From NCBI GenBank assembly GCA_965216025.1, contig CBDCEX010000011.1, positions 62,001 through 126,000 on the forward strand: 64,000 bases of DNA, read 5' to 3'. The translations under genes were made by a program, and so were the position numbers. Shown in pieces: positions 1-8,214 of the stretch; the stretch's first letter is position 1; every line of letters begins with the position of its first letter. Below the pieces are notes generated by a model that made no database searches, was not told the DNA's origin, and was given only the letters and a program-made list of their open reading frames with translations. Origin of the DNA: JADFQT01 sp965216025. GTDB lineage: Bacteria > Chloroflexota > Dehalococcoidia > Lucifugimonadales > UBA3495.

Positions 1-248
1 CGGTCTTCTCGCTGGAGAAATTGGAGGCCTTCCCCATCGACGTATGGGTAAGGCGGGCCCTGGGCGAGTGGTACTTCCCCGACCAGAAGACCCCGCCAGA
101 CCGGGTGCTGCTGGAGTGGGCCCACGACCACTTTGGCCGTTACGCCGGATATGCCCAGCAGTATCTCTTCCACGGAAGAAGGTTGGAGAAGCGGCAGGCC
201 TCGCTTCCTAAATCCCGGGGGCAGGTGGCAGGAACAGCCGCCGGCTAG
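1..248 (+). CDS. 8-oxoguanine DNA glycosylase, C-terminal part (5' end outside window)
   Basis: The reading frame is open from base 3 and gives 81 residues ending in TAG. The segment AFPIDVWVRRAL followed by YAGYAQQYLF matches the end of the helix-hairpin-helix DNA glycosylase domain of the OGG1/AlkA superfamily. The Asp of 'PIDVWV' is at the position of the catalytic aspartate that activates the enzyme after base recognition, and the Tyr/Gln-rich 'GYAQQYLF' helix is typical of OGG-type enzymes. These enzymes excise 8-oxoguanine from DNA in base-excision repair. The HhH motif with its catalytic Lys lies upstream of the window, so the OGG versus AlkA assignment rests on the tail only. The downstream gene is convergent. 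Confidence 0.75.
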   Translation, partial: VFSLEKLEAFPIDVWVRRALGEWYFPDQKTPPDRVLLEWAHDHFGRYAGYAQQYLFHGRRLEKRQASLPKSRGQVAGTAAG

Positions 249-274
249 AGCACGGAGTGTGAGTCCATCATCCT

Positions 275-1324
275 TTAGGGCAGCAGCAGCAGCAGCTTGC
301 CGAAGAAGTTGGTCTCCTCCATGGCGCGATGAGCCTCTGCCGTATTTGCCAGGTCGAAGGTCTGGTGAATGGCGGGACGGATCATCCCTCTATTTAAAAC
401 CTCGACTATCTGGCTCATGTCTTGCTTGGTCCCCATGAAAGCGCCGTACACCTCTATTTGCCGGGTGAAAAGCAGTCCCAAATGCAGCTCCGCGCGCAGG
501 CCGGTGGTGGCCCCGCAGATGGTGTACCTCCCTCCCGGGCGGAGCGAGTTGAAGGCTGCGCTGAAGAATTCGGCGCCCACGTGATCCACCACCACATCCA
601 CACCCTGCCCGCCGGTCAGGGCTTTCACCCGTTCGCCTATGTCCTCTTCCTTGTAGTTGATCACCTCATCGGCGCCCCAATCCCGGGCCTGCGCCGCTTT
701 TTCCGGCGTGCTGGTCGTCGCGATCACCCGGGCTCCCAGGACTCGCTTGGCGACCTGGATGGCGGCGGTGCCCACCCCGGCCGAAGCAGACAACACCAGT
801 ACGGTCTCCCAGGACCGGAGCTGCGCCCGCCGGACCAGCATGTTCCACACCGGCAAAAAGGTGGTCGGAACCGCGGCCGCCTGCTGGTAGGTTACCTCCG
901 GACCCAGGCGGTAGACGTTGACCGCCGGAACCGATACATACTCGGCGTAACTCCCATCTATCGCGCTTCCCATAAACCGGGAGCTGGCACACAGGTCATC
1001 CCTTCCGGAGACACAGGCAGAGCAGCGGTTGCAGCTAATCCGGGGATTAACCACCACCCGTTCTCCAGGGACCAGGTCCTCCACCGATTCCCCCACTTCA
1101 ACAACGTCACCGGAGCAGTCGCCTCCCAAAATCAGGGGCGGTGGAAACTCCCGGCGCAGCCCCCGGCCACCGTCCCGCGTATAAAGGTCCAATCGATTCA
1201 GCGAGGTAGCCCGCACGCGGATTTTTACCTGGTCGGGTTGGTCGGGTTGAATCGAGGGCTCCGGGCGGTCGCCATAGGTTAGCACCTCCGGCCCGCCGTG
1301 GGCCTCGATGTACACTGCTTTCAT
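275..1324 (-). CDS. Zinc-dependent alcohol dehydrogenase / quinone oxidoreductase family (MDR)
   Basis: The 349-residue product has the usual MDR length. The N-terminal GroES-like catalytic domain includes 'LGGDCSGDVVEVG' near residues 66-78, and four cysteines (about C98, C101, C104, C112) form the structural-zinc lobe. The Rossmann domain begins with 'SASAGVGTAAIQVAK' near 179-193 and binds NAD(P)H. The family oxidises alcohols or reduces quinones and enones in the cytoplasm; the substrate cannot be read from the sequence. The ATG at 1324 has a GGAG 11 bases upstream. It lies 6 bp downstream of the nucleotidyltransferase gene on the same strand and may be co-transcribed with it. Confidence 0.85.
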   Translation of the reverse strand: MKAVYIEAHGGPEVLTYGDRPEPSIQPDQPDQVKIRVRATSLNRLDLYTRDGGRGLRREFPPPLILGGDCSGDVVEVGESVEDLVPGERVVVNPRISCNRCSACVSGRDDLCASSRFMGSAIDGSYAEYVSVPAVNVYRLGPEVTYQQAAAVPTTFLPVWNMLVRRAQLRSWETVLVLSASAGVGTAAIQVAKRVLGARVIATTSTPEKAAQARDWGADEVINYKEEDIGERVKALTGGQGVDVVVDHVGAEFFSAAFNSLRPGGRYTICGATTGLRAELHLGLLFTRQIEVYGAFMGTKQDMSQIVEVLNRGMIRPAIHQTFDLANTAEAHRAMEETNFFGKLLLLLP

Positions 1325-1330
1325 AGACTA

Positions 1331-2695
1331 CTAATCTCCAACTTGAAGATGCTCCAATACCCAGCGGCGCTCGTCCTCCACAGATTCAACCTGCCCATCC
1401 AACCGGCGATCCCGCAGCCGCTCCAGCATCTGGCTCACCACGGGACCGGCGGCAACACCCAGGGAGATCAGGTCCCGGCCTTTGAGCCGCGGCGCGACCC
1501 CGCTCAATCTATCTAGAAACAGATTCATTGCCTCGGACCCACGCTGGGATGAGGTCATCTTCGCAACAGCTCTGAGAGCAGCCGGGGATAGGGAATGCAA
1601 GAGGCGGTATATTTGGGACGGAGGCAGCGCTTCCTTGGCTAAGCAAGACTCGATGCCTCTCAGATGTATGGTATCCCGCACCACCTCCGACCAGGCTTTG
1701 GGCAGGTTTAGGCGTCGAATGAGGGTTTCTCCCTGGGCCGGCGAGAAATGATAGACCAGTCCGGCCAGGTACATCAGGGAGTCATAGTCTTTTGCACCTT
1801 CATAAAGGGCATTATTTAACCCCCCAACCGCAAGCATGTCCTCTTGCCACGCTGGGTGGATGGCCGCCAGCACACCCAAGCCGGCGGCCCGGCAGAGAGC
1901 GGGCAGCGGCTGCTTCTCCTCGAATATTCTCGCCAGCTCGTGCCTGATCCTATCTCCGGAAACCCTTTCCAGGAGGCCCTTACTCCCCGAACCTTTGGCC
2001 ACCGCATCGGCCAACCAGCGGTGGGTCTGGCCCTCCAGCGCAAAGCCCAACCGCTGCTCGTAGCGGGCCGCCCGGAGCAGACGCGTCGGGTCATCCCGGA
2101 AGCTTCTTTCGTGGAGGACCCTTACCACACCGCCATCCAGGTCGGCCAAGCCACCTTCCGGGTCCAAAACTTGGGGCGCTTTCTCCCACAAGGGGAGGGC
2201 CAGGGCGTTAATCGAGAAATCGCGACGGGACAGGTCATCTTTGACCGAGCCAGGAAATACCCGGGGTAGAGCTCCCGGCCGGGGATAGACTTCCCATCGA
2301 GCGGTTACCAAATCTATCCGGCAATCCGGCATGACTAGGGTGGCGGTCATAAACCTGGGGTGGGTTACCACCCTTCCCCCCAGGCCCTCAGCCAGCTGCT
2401 GGGCCAATGCCAGAGCGTCTCCTTCCACCCCAAAATCCAAGTCTTTTATCGCCACATTCAGCAGAACGTCCCGGACCGGTCCCCCTACCAGATAAACCCT
2501 CCAGGAATTTTTCAGGGCCAGTCGTCGGAGAGTCTGGAACGCGGCCAATCCGCCGCCACCAATGCTGGACTCAATGGCCGTTTCGAAGTATTCTATGTGC
2601 CGCTGTTGGGGCGTACCCGGTCCCTCCTGCCGGTCATTCCCGGCGGTAGTATAGCATGGCGGCTGAACGTCCCTGATTGCATCGGGTGGACCCAC
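1331..2695 (-). CDS. CCA tRNA nucleotidyltransferase / poly(A) polymerase family protein
   Basis: This is a class II nucleotidyltransferase that adds or repairs the tRNA 3' CCA end, or acts as a poly(A) polymerase. 'VYLVGGPVRDVLL' holds the GG-x-VRD motif and 'DLDFGV' the metal-binding DxD (about D85 and D87). 'RRDFSINALAL' and 'LLRAARYEQRLGF' are the conserved head and neck motifs that bind ATP and CTP. The first ~50 residues look unlike the family, and a TTG at about 2548 (before AAFQTLRRL) is a plausible true start, so the N-terminus is uncertain. No HD domain is evident in the C-terminal half. Confidence 0.85.
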   Translation of the reverse strand: MGPPDAIRDVQPPCYTTAGNDRQEGPGTPQQRHIEYFETAIESSIGGGGLAAFQTLRRLALKNSWRVYLVGGPVRDVLLNVAIKDLDFGVEGDALALAQQLAEGLGGRVVTHPRFMTATLVMPDCRIDLVTARWEVYPRPGALPRVFPGSVKDDLSRRDFSINALALPLWEKAPQVLDPEGGLADLDGGVVRVLHERSFRDDPTRLLRAARYEQRLGFALEGQTHRWLADAVAKGSGSKGLLERVSGDRIRHELARIFEEKQPLPALCRAAGLGVLAAIHPAWQEDMLAVGGLNNALYEGAKDYDSLMYLAGLVYHFSPAQGETLIRRLNLPKAWSEVVRDTIHLRGIESCLAKEALPPSQIYRLLHSLSPAALRAVAKMTSSQRGSEAMNLFLDRLSGVAPRLKGRDLISLGVAAGPVVSQMLERLRDRRLDGQVESVEDERRWVLEHLQVGD

Positions 2696-2816
2696 CAGGG
2701 TGATCCCGCTGCCCTGGCCAGATTGCTTTCATTTCAGGGCACCCGGTCCTTGGCCGGGCACCTCAGCTATGCTACAATTCAGCTGTTCAGCCAACAAACA
2801 CGTTTGGAGGTGCGAA

Positions 2817-3443
2817 ATGGCAGACCCCAAGTTTACCACCTACTACGATTTCCGTTGACCCTTTGTCTATAACGCGGCCGTGTGGCTGTCGACGGTTAAG
2901 GAAACCAGCGGAATCGATTTTGTCGTGGATTGGCAACCCTTTTCTCTGACCCAGGTCAACAGCAAGGAAGGGGACGACTTCAAGGTTTGGGAGCAGCCGG
3001 GCGCCCTGGATGATAATAATTTACTGGCCCACCGCGCCGGATTGGCCGCCAAACGGCAGGGACAGGAAGCCTTCGAGTCCTTCTTCATGAGCCTGCTGAA
3101 GGCCCGCCACGAGGAGAAGAAGGACCTGAACGATCCGGTGGTCATCGACGATGCGGTGGCTGCGTCGGGCATCGATGCCGGTAGATTTGGTGAGGATTTG
3201 TTGGACCCGGACTTGCTCAGAGAGTTGGGCGAAAGCCACACCAAGGCGGTGGAAGAGCACGGAGCCTTTGGGGTTCCCACCTACGTTTTCCCCAACGGCC
3301 ACGCCGCTTTTATCAAAATGTTCATCCCGCCCGCCGAGGAAGCGGTCGAGATGTACGATGATCTGATGAAGGTGGCCGCCGATTTCAAGTATTTGGGCGA
3401 AATGAAGCGTCCTCAACCCCCTTGGCCCCACGAAGTCATTTAA
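2817..3443 (+). CDS. DsbA-family thiol oxidoreductase, predicted selenoprotein (Sec at codon 14, TGA 2856-2858)
   Basis: The ATG at 2817 has a good Shine-Dalgarno (GGAGG, 2806-2810). It reads MADPKFTTYYDFR, then TGA, then PFVYNAAVWL, and stays open to TAA at 3443 (208 codons). Conventional calling would start at the GTG at 2880 and lose the first beta strand and the active site. In DsbA/FrnE-like thioredoxin folds the motif after the first strand is 'YxDFxCP', so the TGA stands exactly for the nucleophilic Cys. The second position of C-x-x-C is Val here, so the centre would be a lone Sec. The cis-Pro loop 'GVPTYVF' is at about residues 152-158 and the helical insertion is normal. A hairpin with SECIS geometry follows the TGA. 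It is probably a cytoplasmic disulphide or peroxide-linked oxidoreductase, since no signal peptide is visible. The alternative is a pseudogene or a base error; two further genes with the same pattern argue against that. Confidence 0.8.
2874..2889 (+). promoter_or_regulatory. Candidate bacterial SECIS hairpin for the DsbA-like selenoprotein
   Basis: GCGGCC pairs with GGCTGT (six pairs, two of them G-U) around the tetraloop GTGT. The loop begins 21 nt after the TGA and starts with G. Known bacterial SECIS elements lie inside the coding sequence just 3' of the UGA with a small G-containing apical loop about 16-37 nt away. The spacing closely matches the element in the ArsC-like gene. Confidence 0.55.
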
Positions 3444-3453
3444 GAGTCCGGGG

Positions 3454-4146
3454 TTGGCCACCCAGCGATTGCAGACGGTACTGGGCCTGGAGTTTGAAAA
3501 CCAGGAACTGTTAAGCCAGGCCTTGACCCACCGCTCCTTTCTCAACGAGCAAGGGGGAGTCTCCCTGGACTCCTACGAACGCATGGAGTTCCTGGGAGAC
3601 TCCGTGTTGGAGTTGGTGATTTCCCAGGAGCTTTACCAGCGGTTTCCCCAACTGACAGAGGGAGAGCTGACCAAGGGGCGCGCCGCGCTGGTTTGCGGAG
3701 AGAGCTTGTCTCGGGTGGCCGAATCCCTTTCTCTGGGACGCTATATCCGGCTGGGTAAAGGCGAAGAGGCCAGCGGCGGTCGCCACCGGGAATCGATCCT
3801 GGCCGCTACCTGCGAAGCGGTGGTTGCCGCCGTCTACCTGGACCAGGGTTTGGAGCCGGCGCGAAAGTTCATCCTCAACATTATGGCCGAGCATTTGGAT
3901 GAATTCTGCCGCGATGGAACTGCCCCGGAAAATCCCAAGTCTCGACTTCAGGAATATTTTCAGAGCCGGGGCAGCCCATCCCCTCGCTACCAGGTGGTGG
4001 CCACGGAAGGCCCGGAGCACAATCCCGTCTTCACCATTGAAGTGCTGGTCGACCAGGATGTAATGGGCACCGGGCGGGGAGGGAAGAAGTCCGACGCCGA
4101 GCGGGCGGCGGCCCAGGACGCGCTGGACCGTCTGGTCACCGGATAA
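3454..4146 (+). CDS. rnc: Ribonuclease III
   Basis: The 230-residue product has the standard length. 'ALTHRSF' near residue 24 and the signature 'ERMEFLGDSVLEL' at about 42-54 carry the metal-binding acidic residues E45 and D49 of the catalytic domain. A double-stranded RNA binding domain fills the last ~70 residues ('NPKSRLQEYFQ' through 'KKSDAERAAAQDAL'). It cleaves structured precursors of rRNA and mRNA in the cytoplasm. The start used is TTG at 3454, only 10 bp after the selenoprotein stop, which suggests one transcript. ftsY follows after a 262-bp gap containing a palindrome; the rnc-ftsY association is common in bacteria. Confidence 0.95.
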   Translation: MATQRLQTVLGLEFENQELLSQALTHRSFLNEQGGVSLDSYERMEFLGDSVLELVISQELYQRFPQLTEGELTKGRAALVCGESLSRVAESLSLGRYIRLGKGEEASGGRHRESILAATCEAVVAAVYLDQGLEPARKFILNIMAEHLDEFCRDGTAPENPKSRLQEYFQSRGSPSPRYQVVATEGPEHNPVFTIEVLVDQDVMGTGRGGKKSDAERAAAQDALDRLVTG

Positions 4147-4285
4147 CCCGGCCAAATAGGGTTTCCCTGTCCCTCACCTTTTCCTCCCATTTCGGTTACC
4201 ATAAACGCCGACCTTAGCTGGTCCGGTTTGCACTTGGGTCGACTAGGGTTAGTCGGCCAAAAAGTCGCGTTATATTCTTGAGTGA

Positions 4286-4325
4286 TTCATGGTAGGGGCG
4301 CACGGCCGTGCGCCCCTACCATGAA
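4286..4325. repeat. Perfect 40-bp palindrome (REP-like, GTAGGGGCG class)
   Basis: The 20 bases 4286-4305 are the exact reverse complement of 4306-4325, centred on GGCC. It sits in the rnc-ftsY gap. The core (TAGGGGCG...CGCCCCTA) resembles the arms of the hairpin at 55507-55537, so it looks like one member of a dispersed palindromic repeat family. It could fold as a transcript hairpin in either direction, but no T-run follows, so it is not a classical terminator. Confidence 0.85.
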
Positions 4326-4408
4326 CAACACATGGAATCTTCATATAGAAATGGTATAGGGGTTCATTCCCGCTTAGATTCAAAACGAGTTAAATTCAGG
4401 AACAGATA

Positions 4409-5365
4409 ATGTTTGGGGTGTTCAAGAGAAATCAGGTAGAGAACAAACGCCAGACTGAAGAGGGCGTCAAACGCAGCCGGGAACGCTGGTTTGGACGGGT
4501 ATTGGGCCTGCTCCGCTCCTCTCGCCTGGACGATGCACTGTGGGAGGAGTTGGAAGAAATCCTGATATCCTCCGATGTGGGCGTCGAATCCTCTCTGAGG
4601 ATAATCGAGGATCTGAAATCCCAGGTTCAGGAAGAGCGCATCGCCGACCCGGAGCTGGCCTTTGAGCGGCTGAAGCTGGCCTTGACCCAGGACCTGGATT
4701 ACCCAGAATCTTACGACTTGTGGCTGGATTCCGATGATGAAACCCGTCCTTACGTCATCCTCATGGTCGGCGTCAACGGCGTCGGTAAGACCACCAGTAT
4801 TGCCAAGCTGGCCCACCATTTCACCCGGGCCGGCAAGAAAGTGGTTCTGGGCGCGGCCGACACTTTCCGGGCCGCCGCCGAGGAGCAGCTGGAGATCCTG
4901 GGGGAACGCGTTGGCGTAGATGTCATTAGCCACCAGCCCGGCGGAGACCCCGGCGCGGTGGCCTATGACGCGTTCCGGGCTGCGCAGGCTAGGGGTGCCG
5001 ACGTGCTGATTGTGGATACCGCCGGACGCCTGCACACCCGAGTCAACCTGATGGAGGAGCTCAAGAAGGTCCACCGGGTGATCCAACGCCTGGAACCCTC
5101 GGCGCCCCATCAGGTCTTGCTGACCCTGGACGCCACCACCGGCCTTAATGGACTGGCCCAGGCTCGGGGCTTCAAGGAAGCCGTGGGCCTCACCGGCATC
5201 TTCCTGGCCAAATTGGATGGCACGGCGCGGGGCGGCATTGTCCTGGCCATCAAGCAAGAGCTGGGGGTGCCTATCCTGTTCATCGGAACCGGAGAATCTT
5301 TAGACGATTTGGCCCCTTTTGACGCTAAAGAGTTTGTCGATTCCTTGCTGGCGCCCACCGTCTAG
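4409..5365 (+). CDS. ftsY: Signal recognition particle receptor FtsY
   Basis: The 318-residue SRP GTPase has a helical N domain (about 20-95, 'LWEELEEILISSDVG') followed by the G domain. 'GVNGVGKT' at 121-128 is the P-loop, 'DTFRAAAEEQL' at 151-161 the insertion-box motif, 'DTAGR' at 203-207 the switch region and 'LAKLDGTARGG' the guanine-specificity and closing loop. It docks the ribosome-SRP complex at the membrane to deliver nascent membrane proteins to SecYEG. The acidic A domain of the E. coli protein is absent, as in many bacteria. The ATG at 4409 directly precedes MFGVFKR, a short basic membrane-binding stretch. Confidence 0.97.
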   Translation: MFGVFKRNQVENKRQTEEGVKRSRERWFGRVLGLLRSSRLDDALWEELEEILISSDVGVESSLRIIEDLKSQVQEERIADPELAFERLKLALTQDLDYPESYDLWLDSDDETRPYVILMVGVNGVGKTTSIAKLAHHFTRAGKKVVLGAADTFRAAAEEQLEILGERVGVDVISHQPGGDPGAVAYDAFRAAQARGADVLIVDTAGRLHTRVNLMEELKKVHRVIQRLEPSAPHQVLLTLDATTGLNGLAQARGFKEAVGLTGIFLAKLDGTARGGIVLAIKQELGVPILFIGTGESLDDLAPFDAKEFVDSLLAPTV

Positions 5366-5505
5366 CCCGGCTGGACCCTCCTTTCATTATTGCTTACGGC
5401 CATGATTACTTCCGGGCAGCTCATCCCGCAACCCATCCCGCGGACCAGCCGGTAGCCCAGGGGATGGCCGGGTCTTGATTCCGCTACGCCCCTTAAACGT
5501 GCTCC

Positions 5506-7965
5506 TTGGTTGACGCGTTAGTCTGGCTCATAACCCTGGAACTTCTGGGAGTTCTGGGTTTCCCCCTGGCGTTCGCACTTTTTTCCCGACTGCCGGACCG
5601 GGGCTACTCCGTGGCCAAGGTCTTCGCCTTGCTGCTGCTGGGCTACCTCCTCTGGGTCTTTGGCCTTACCCAGCTGTTTCCCAACTCCCTGGGCACAATT
5701 CTGGTCATCATTTTGCTGGGCTCCGGCGTGGCCACATGGTTAGCCATCCGGCAGCGGCAGTCGATGCTGCTCTTTCTGCGTTCCGAATGGCGCACCCTAT
5801 TGATTACCGAGGGCATTTTCCTGGCGTTTTTCCTAGCCTGGCTGGGGATAGTTTCGGAAATACCGGCGATAAGCCATACGGAAAAGCCCATGGATTTCGC
5901 CTTTCTCAACGCCGTCATCCGGGCTGAGCACTTTCCCCCCGAGGACCCCTGGCTGGCCGGCCATCCCATAAGCTACTACTATTTCGGCCATCTCATCATG
6001 GCCTCCCTGACCAAGCTCACTGCGTCCGCGCCAGCCGTTGGGTACAACATCTCCCTAGCGCTGATTCCCGCCCTGGTCGCGGCCGCTTCCTTTGGACTTG
6101 TTTATAACCTGATCCGCCTGTCCGGCGGCAGCCGGCGAGCCGGGCTGGGCTACGGTTTGCTAGCGCCGGTTCTGGTGGTGCTCATCGGCAATCTGGAGGG
6201 AGTATTCGAGCTGGCCCATAGCCAAGGCTGGGGCGGCAGCGGCTTCTGGCAGTGGGTGGGCATCAAGGGATTGGATGGCCCGGGATTGGACGGAGGAGGC
6301 CAGTCCGCCGGCGGATTTTTCCCGGAAGGGTGGCGAGCCACCCGGGTTATCGACACTCTGGTCGATGGACAGAGTCTGGATTACACCATCACTGAATTTC
6401 CCTTCTTCAGTTTCATTCTGGGGGATTTGCATCCCCACGTTATCAGCTTGCCTTTTTTGCTGCTGTTGCTCTCCCTGGCTCTGAACCTGTTCTTGTCGTC
6501 CCGCAAAGTCGGCCTGGATTGGCTTCGGCGCAACCCGCTGGAATTCGGCGCCGTCGCCCTGGCCCTCGGTTCGCTGGCCTTCATCAACATCTGGGACTTT
6601 CCCACCTACGCAGCCATATTAGGGCTGCTGTTATTCGCCAAGGCCTACGGAGAGTCCTGGGAGGACCGGCTCAGCCCGGTGGCGCCTCCCAAACTGGACC
6701 CTCTCAGCCTGGCGGCCAGGAATACAGCGTTGATGTGGATACCCATGGTGGTGGCGGCCGTGCTGCTGTTTCTGCCCTTCTATTTGAATTTTAGCAGCCA
6801 AGCCGGGGGCGTTCTTCCCTACACCGGTCCCGGAACCAGACCCCTGCTGTTCCTGGTGGTAATAGGGCTGCCCTTTTTGCTGGGGGCTTCTTTTTTATTC
6901 AAGCAGCTTGGTGGGATGCCTCGCTTCAGTCAGGCGGATGCCCCAGCCCTGCTGCTAGTGCTCACCGTGGTCTTGTTTCCCTTGCTGCTCTGGGCGGTGT
7001 TGATGCCATCGTGGTCCTTGTTTGTCGGAGGCGCCGGCTTGGACGCCGGCCTGGACGTCGGTCGAATAGCGGTGCGCATGCTGTTTGTGCTGCCCGGCCT
7101 GGCGGTGGTTTGCCTGGCTGGATTCAGCGTCTTGCAGCGGATCAAGACCGGGCTTGAGCGGATGACGGTTTTTCCCTTGCTGCTGGTGACAGTTGCGGTC
7201 TACCTGCTGGTGGGGGCGGAGTTATACTTCCTGGTGGACCTGTTCGGCAACCGCATGAACACGGTTTTCAAGGTCTATTACCAGGCGTGGCTGCTGCTGG
7301 CTTTGGCGGGAGCCTACGGCATCTACTACTGGCAGGCCCATTCGTCCCTCCGCAACACGGCGTTCCGGCTGGCTCATTACGGCTGGACCGCGCTAGTGGC
7401 TCTGGCCATAATCGCATCCCTGTACTACCCAGTGGGCGCCGTGCTGGAACGGACCGGACTGCTGAACCCCGGCGAAACCCTGGCCGATAACACCCTGGAT
7501 GGCCTGGCCTTTGTTAAAGAAACAGACCCGGACGAGTACGCCGCCATCGCCTGGCTAAGGAGTCAGAATTCCCGGGGCATCATCGTCGAAGCCGTGGGCG
7601 ACGACTACTCCAACTACGGCCGGGTGTCCGGCAGCACGGGAATTCCGACCATATTGGGCTGGAAAGGCCATGAGTTGCAGTGGCGGGGCACCAGTAAGCT
7701 GTTCGACGGACGGGAAGAAACCGTGGCTGAAATCTACCAGAGCCCGGACCCTTCCCGGGTACGGGCGCTGCTGGAGCAGTATGATGTCCAGCACGTATAC
7801 GTGGGAAGGAGAGAACAGGATAGCTATGGCCCCTCCCAGCTGGGAGGATTTCCGGACCTGCTGAAAACCGTCTTTCAGCAGGGCAACGTAACTATCTACG
7901 AGACTATCTACGAGTTTAGGCCCGACACCAAATCGTCAGAGGGCGATGTCCCAACCAACAAATAG
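5506..7965 (+). CDS. DUF2298 'YYY' polytopic membrane protein
   Basis: An 819-residue protein with about 15 or more hydrophobic segments. The N-terminal part has the signature 'EKPMDFAFLNAVIRAEHFPPEDPWL' region near residues 126-150 and 'ISYYYFGHLI' at about 157-166, the triple-Tyr feature that names the Chlor_Arch_YYY family (TIGR03662/DUF2298). Further conserved stretches are 'FPFFSFILGDLHPHV' and 'FWQWVG'. The family is thought to be a GT-C-like, lipid-linked sugar transferase or accessory protein, but its activity is not established. The C-terminal ~150 residues form an extracytoplasmic domain. It stands directly upstream of the Agl23-like gene, as in other Chloroflexi and some archaea. 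The start is TTG at 5506. Confidence 0.85.
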   Translation: MVDALVWLITLELLGVLGFPLAFALFSRLPDRGYSVAKVFALLLLGYLLWVFGLTQLFPNSLGTILVIILLGSGVATWLAIRQRQSMLLFLRSEWRTLLITEGIFLAFFLAWLGIVSEIPAISHTEKPMDFAFLNAVIRAEHFPPEDPWLAGHPISYYYFGHLIMASLTKLTASAPAVGYNISLALIPALVAAASFGLVYNLIRLSGGSRRAGLGYGLLAPVLVVLIGNLEGVFELAHSQGWGGSGFWQWVGIKGLDGPGLDGGGQSAGGFFPEGWRATRVIDTLVDGQSLDYTITEFPFFSFILGDLHPHVISLPFLLLLLSLALNLFLSSRKVGLDWLRRNPLEFGAVALALGSLAFINIWDFPTYAAILGLLLFAKAYGESWEDRLSPVAPPKLDPLSLAARNTALMWIPMVVAAVLLFLPFYLNFSSQAGGVLPYTGPGTRPLLFLVVIGLPFLLGASFLFKQLGGMPRFSQADAPALLLVLTVVLFPLLLWAVLMPSWSLFVGGAGLDAGLDVGRIAVRMLFVLPGLAVVCLAGFSVLQRIKTGLERMTVFPLLLVTVAVYLLVGAELYFLVDLFGNRMNTVFKVYYQAWLLLALAGAYGIYYWQAHSSLRNTAFRLAHYGWTALVALAIIASLYYPVGAVLERTGLLNPGETLADNTLDGLAFVKETDPDEYAAIAWLRSQNSRGIIVEAVGDDYSNYGRVSGSTGIPTILGWKGHELQWRGTSKLFDGREETVAEIYQSPDPSRVRALLEQYDVQHVYVGRREQDSYGPSQLGGFPDLLKTVFQQGNVTIYETIYEFRPDTKSSEGDVPTNK

Positions 7966-8034
7966 GCAGACTGGCCTTCCCGGCATCGGAGGCTTGGGCC
8001 GGTTCCTCCCGTCTTTGCCCCGTCCTCTGGGGTT

Positions 8035-8214
8035 CCTAGAAGTCTGGCCGGAAAGCCATTGGCCGGGTTTTGCACTACGCCAATCAGACGTATTCCAGTC
8101 TTATGCGGCACAGTAATACATGTATTACGTTGAAATACCCGCTATTGCATCGATAATCGACGTTATGAAAACGACGGTTTGGGGAGAATCGGGGTTTCCG
8201 GCCAGACTTCTAGG
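8035..8214. mobile_element. 180-bp MITE with ~20-bp terminal inverted repeats, copy 1
   Basis: The ends CCTAGAAGTCTGGCCGGAAA and TTTCCGGCCAGACTTCTAGG are exact inverted repeats. The interior is clearly homologous over its length to 44593-44771. It codes for no transposase, so it is a non-autonomous element. Copy 1 overlaps the apparent 5' end of the Agl23-like gene. No obvious target-site duplication could be identified. Confidence 0.85.

Noticed and set aside
422..1282. Long plus-strand frame of 286 residues
   Set aside because: It is an antisense shadow of the alcohol dehydrogenase, with composition typical of reversed GC-rich codons.
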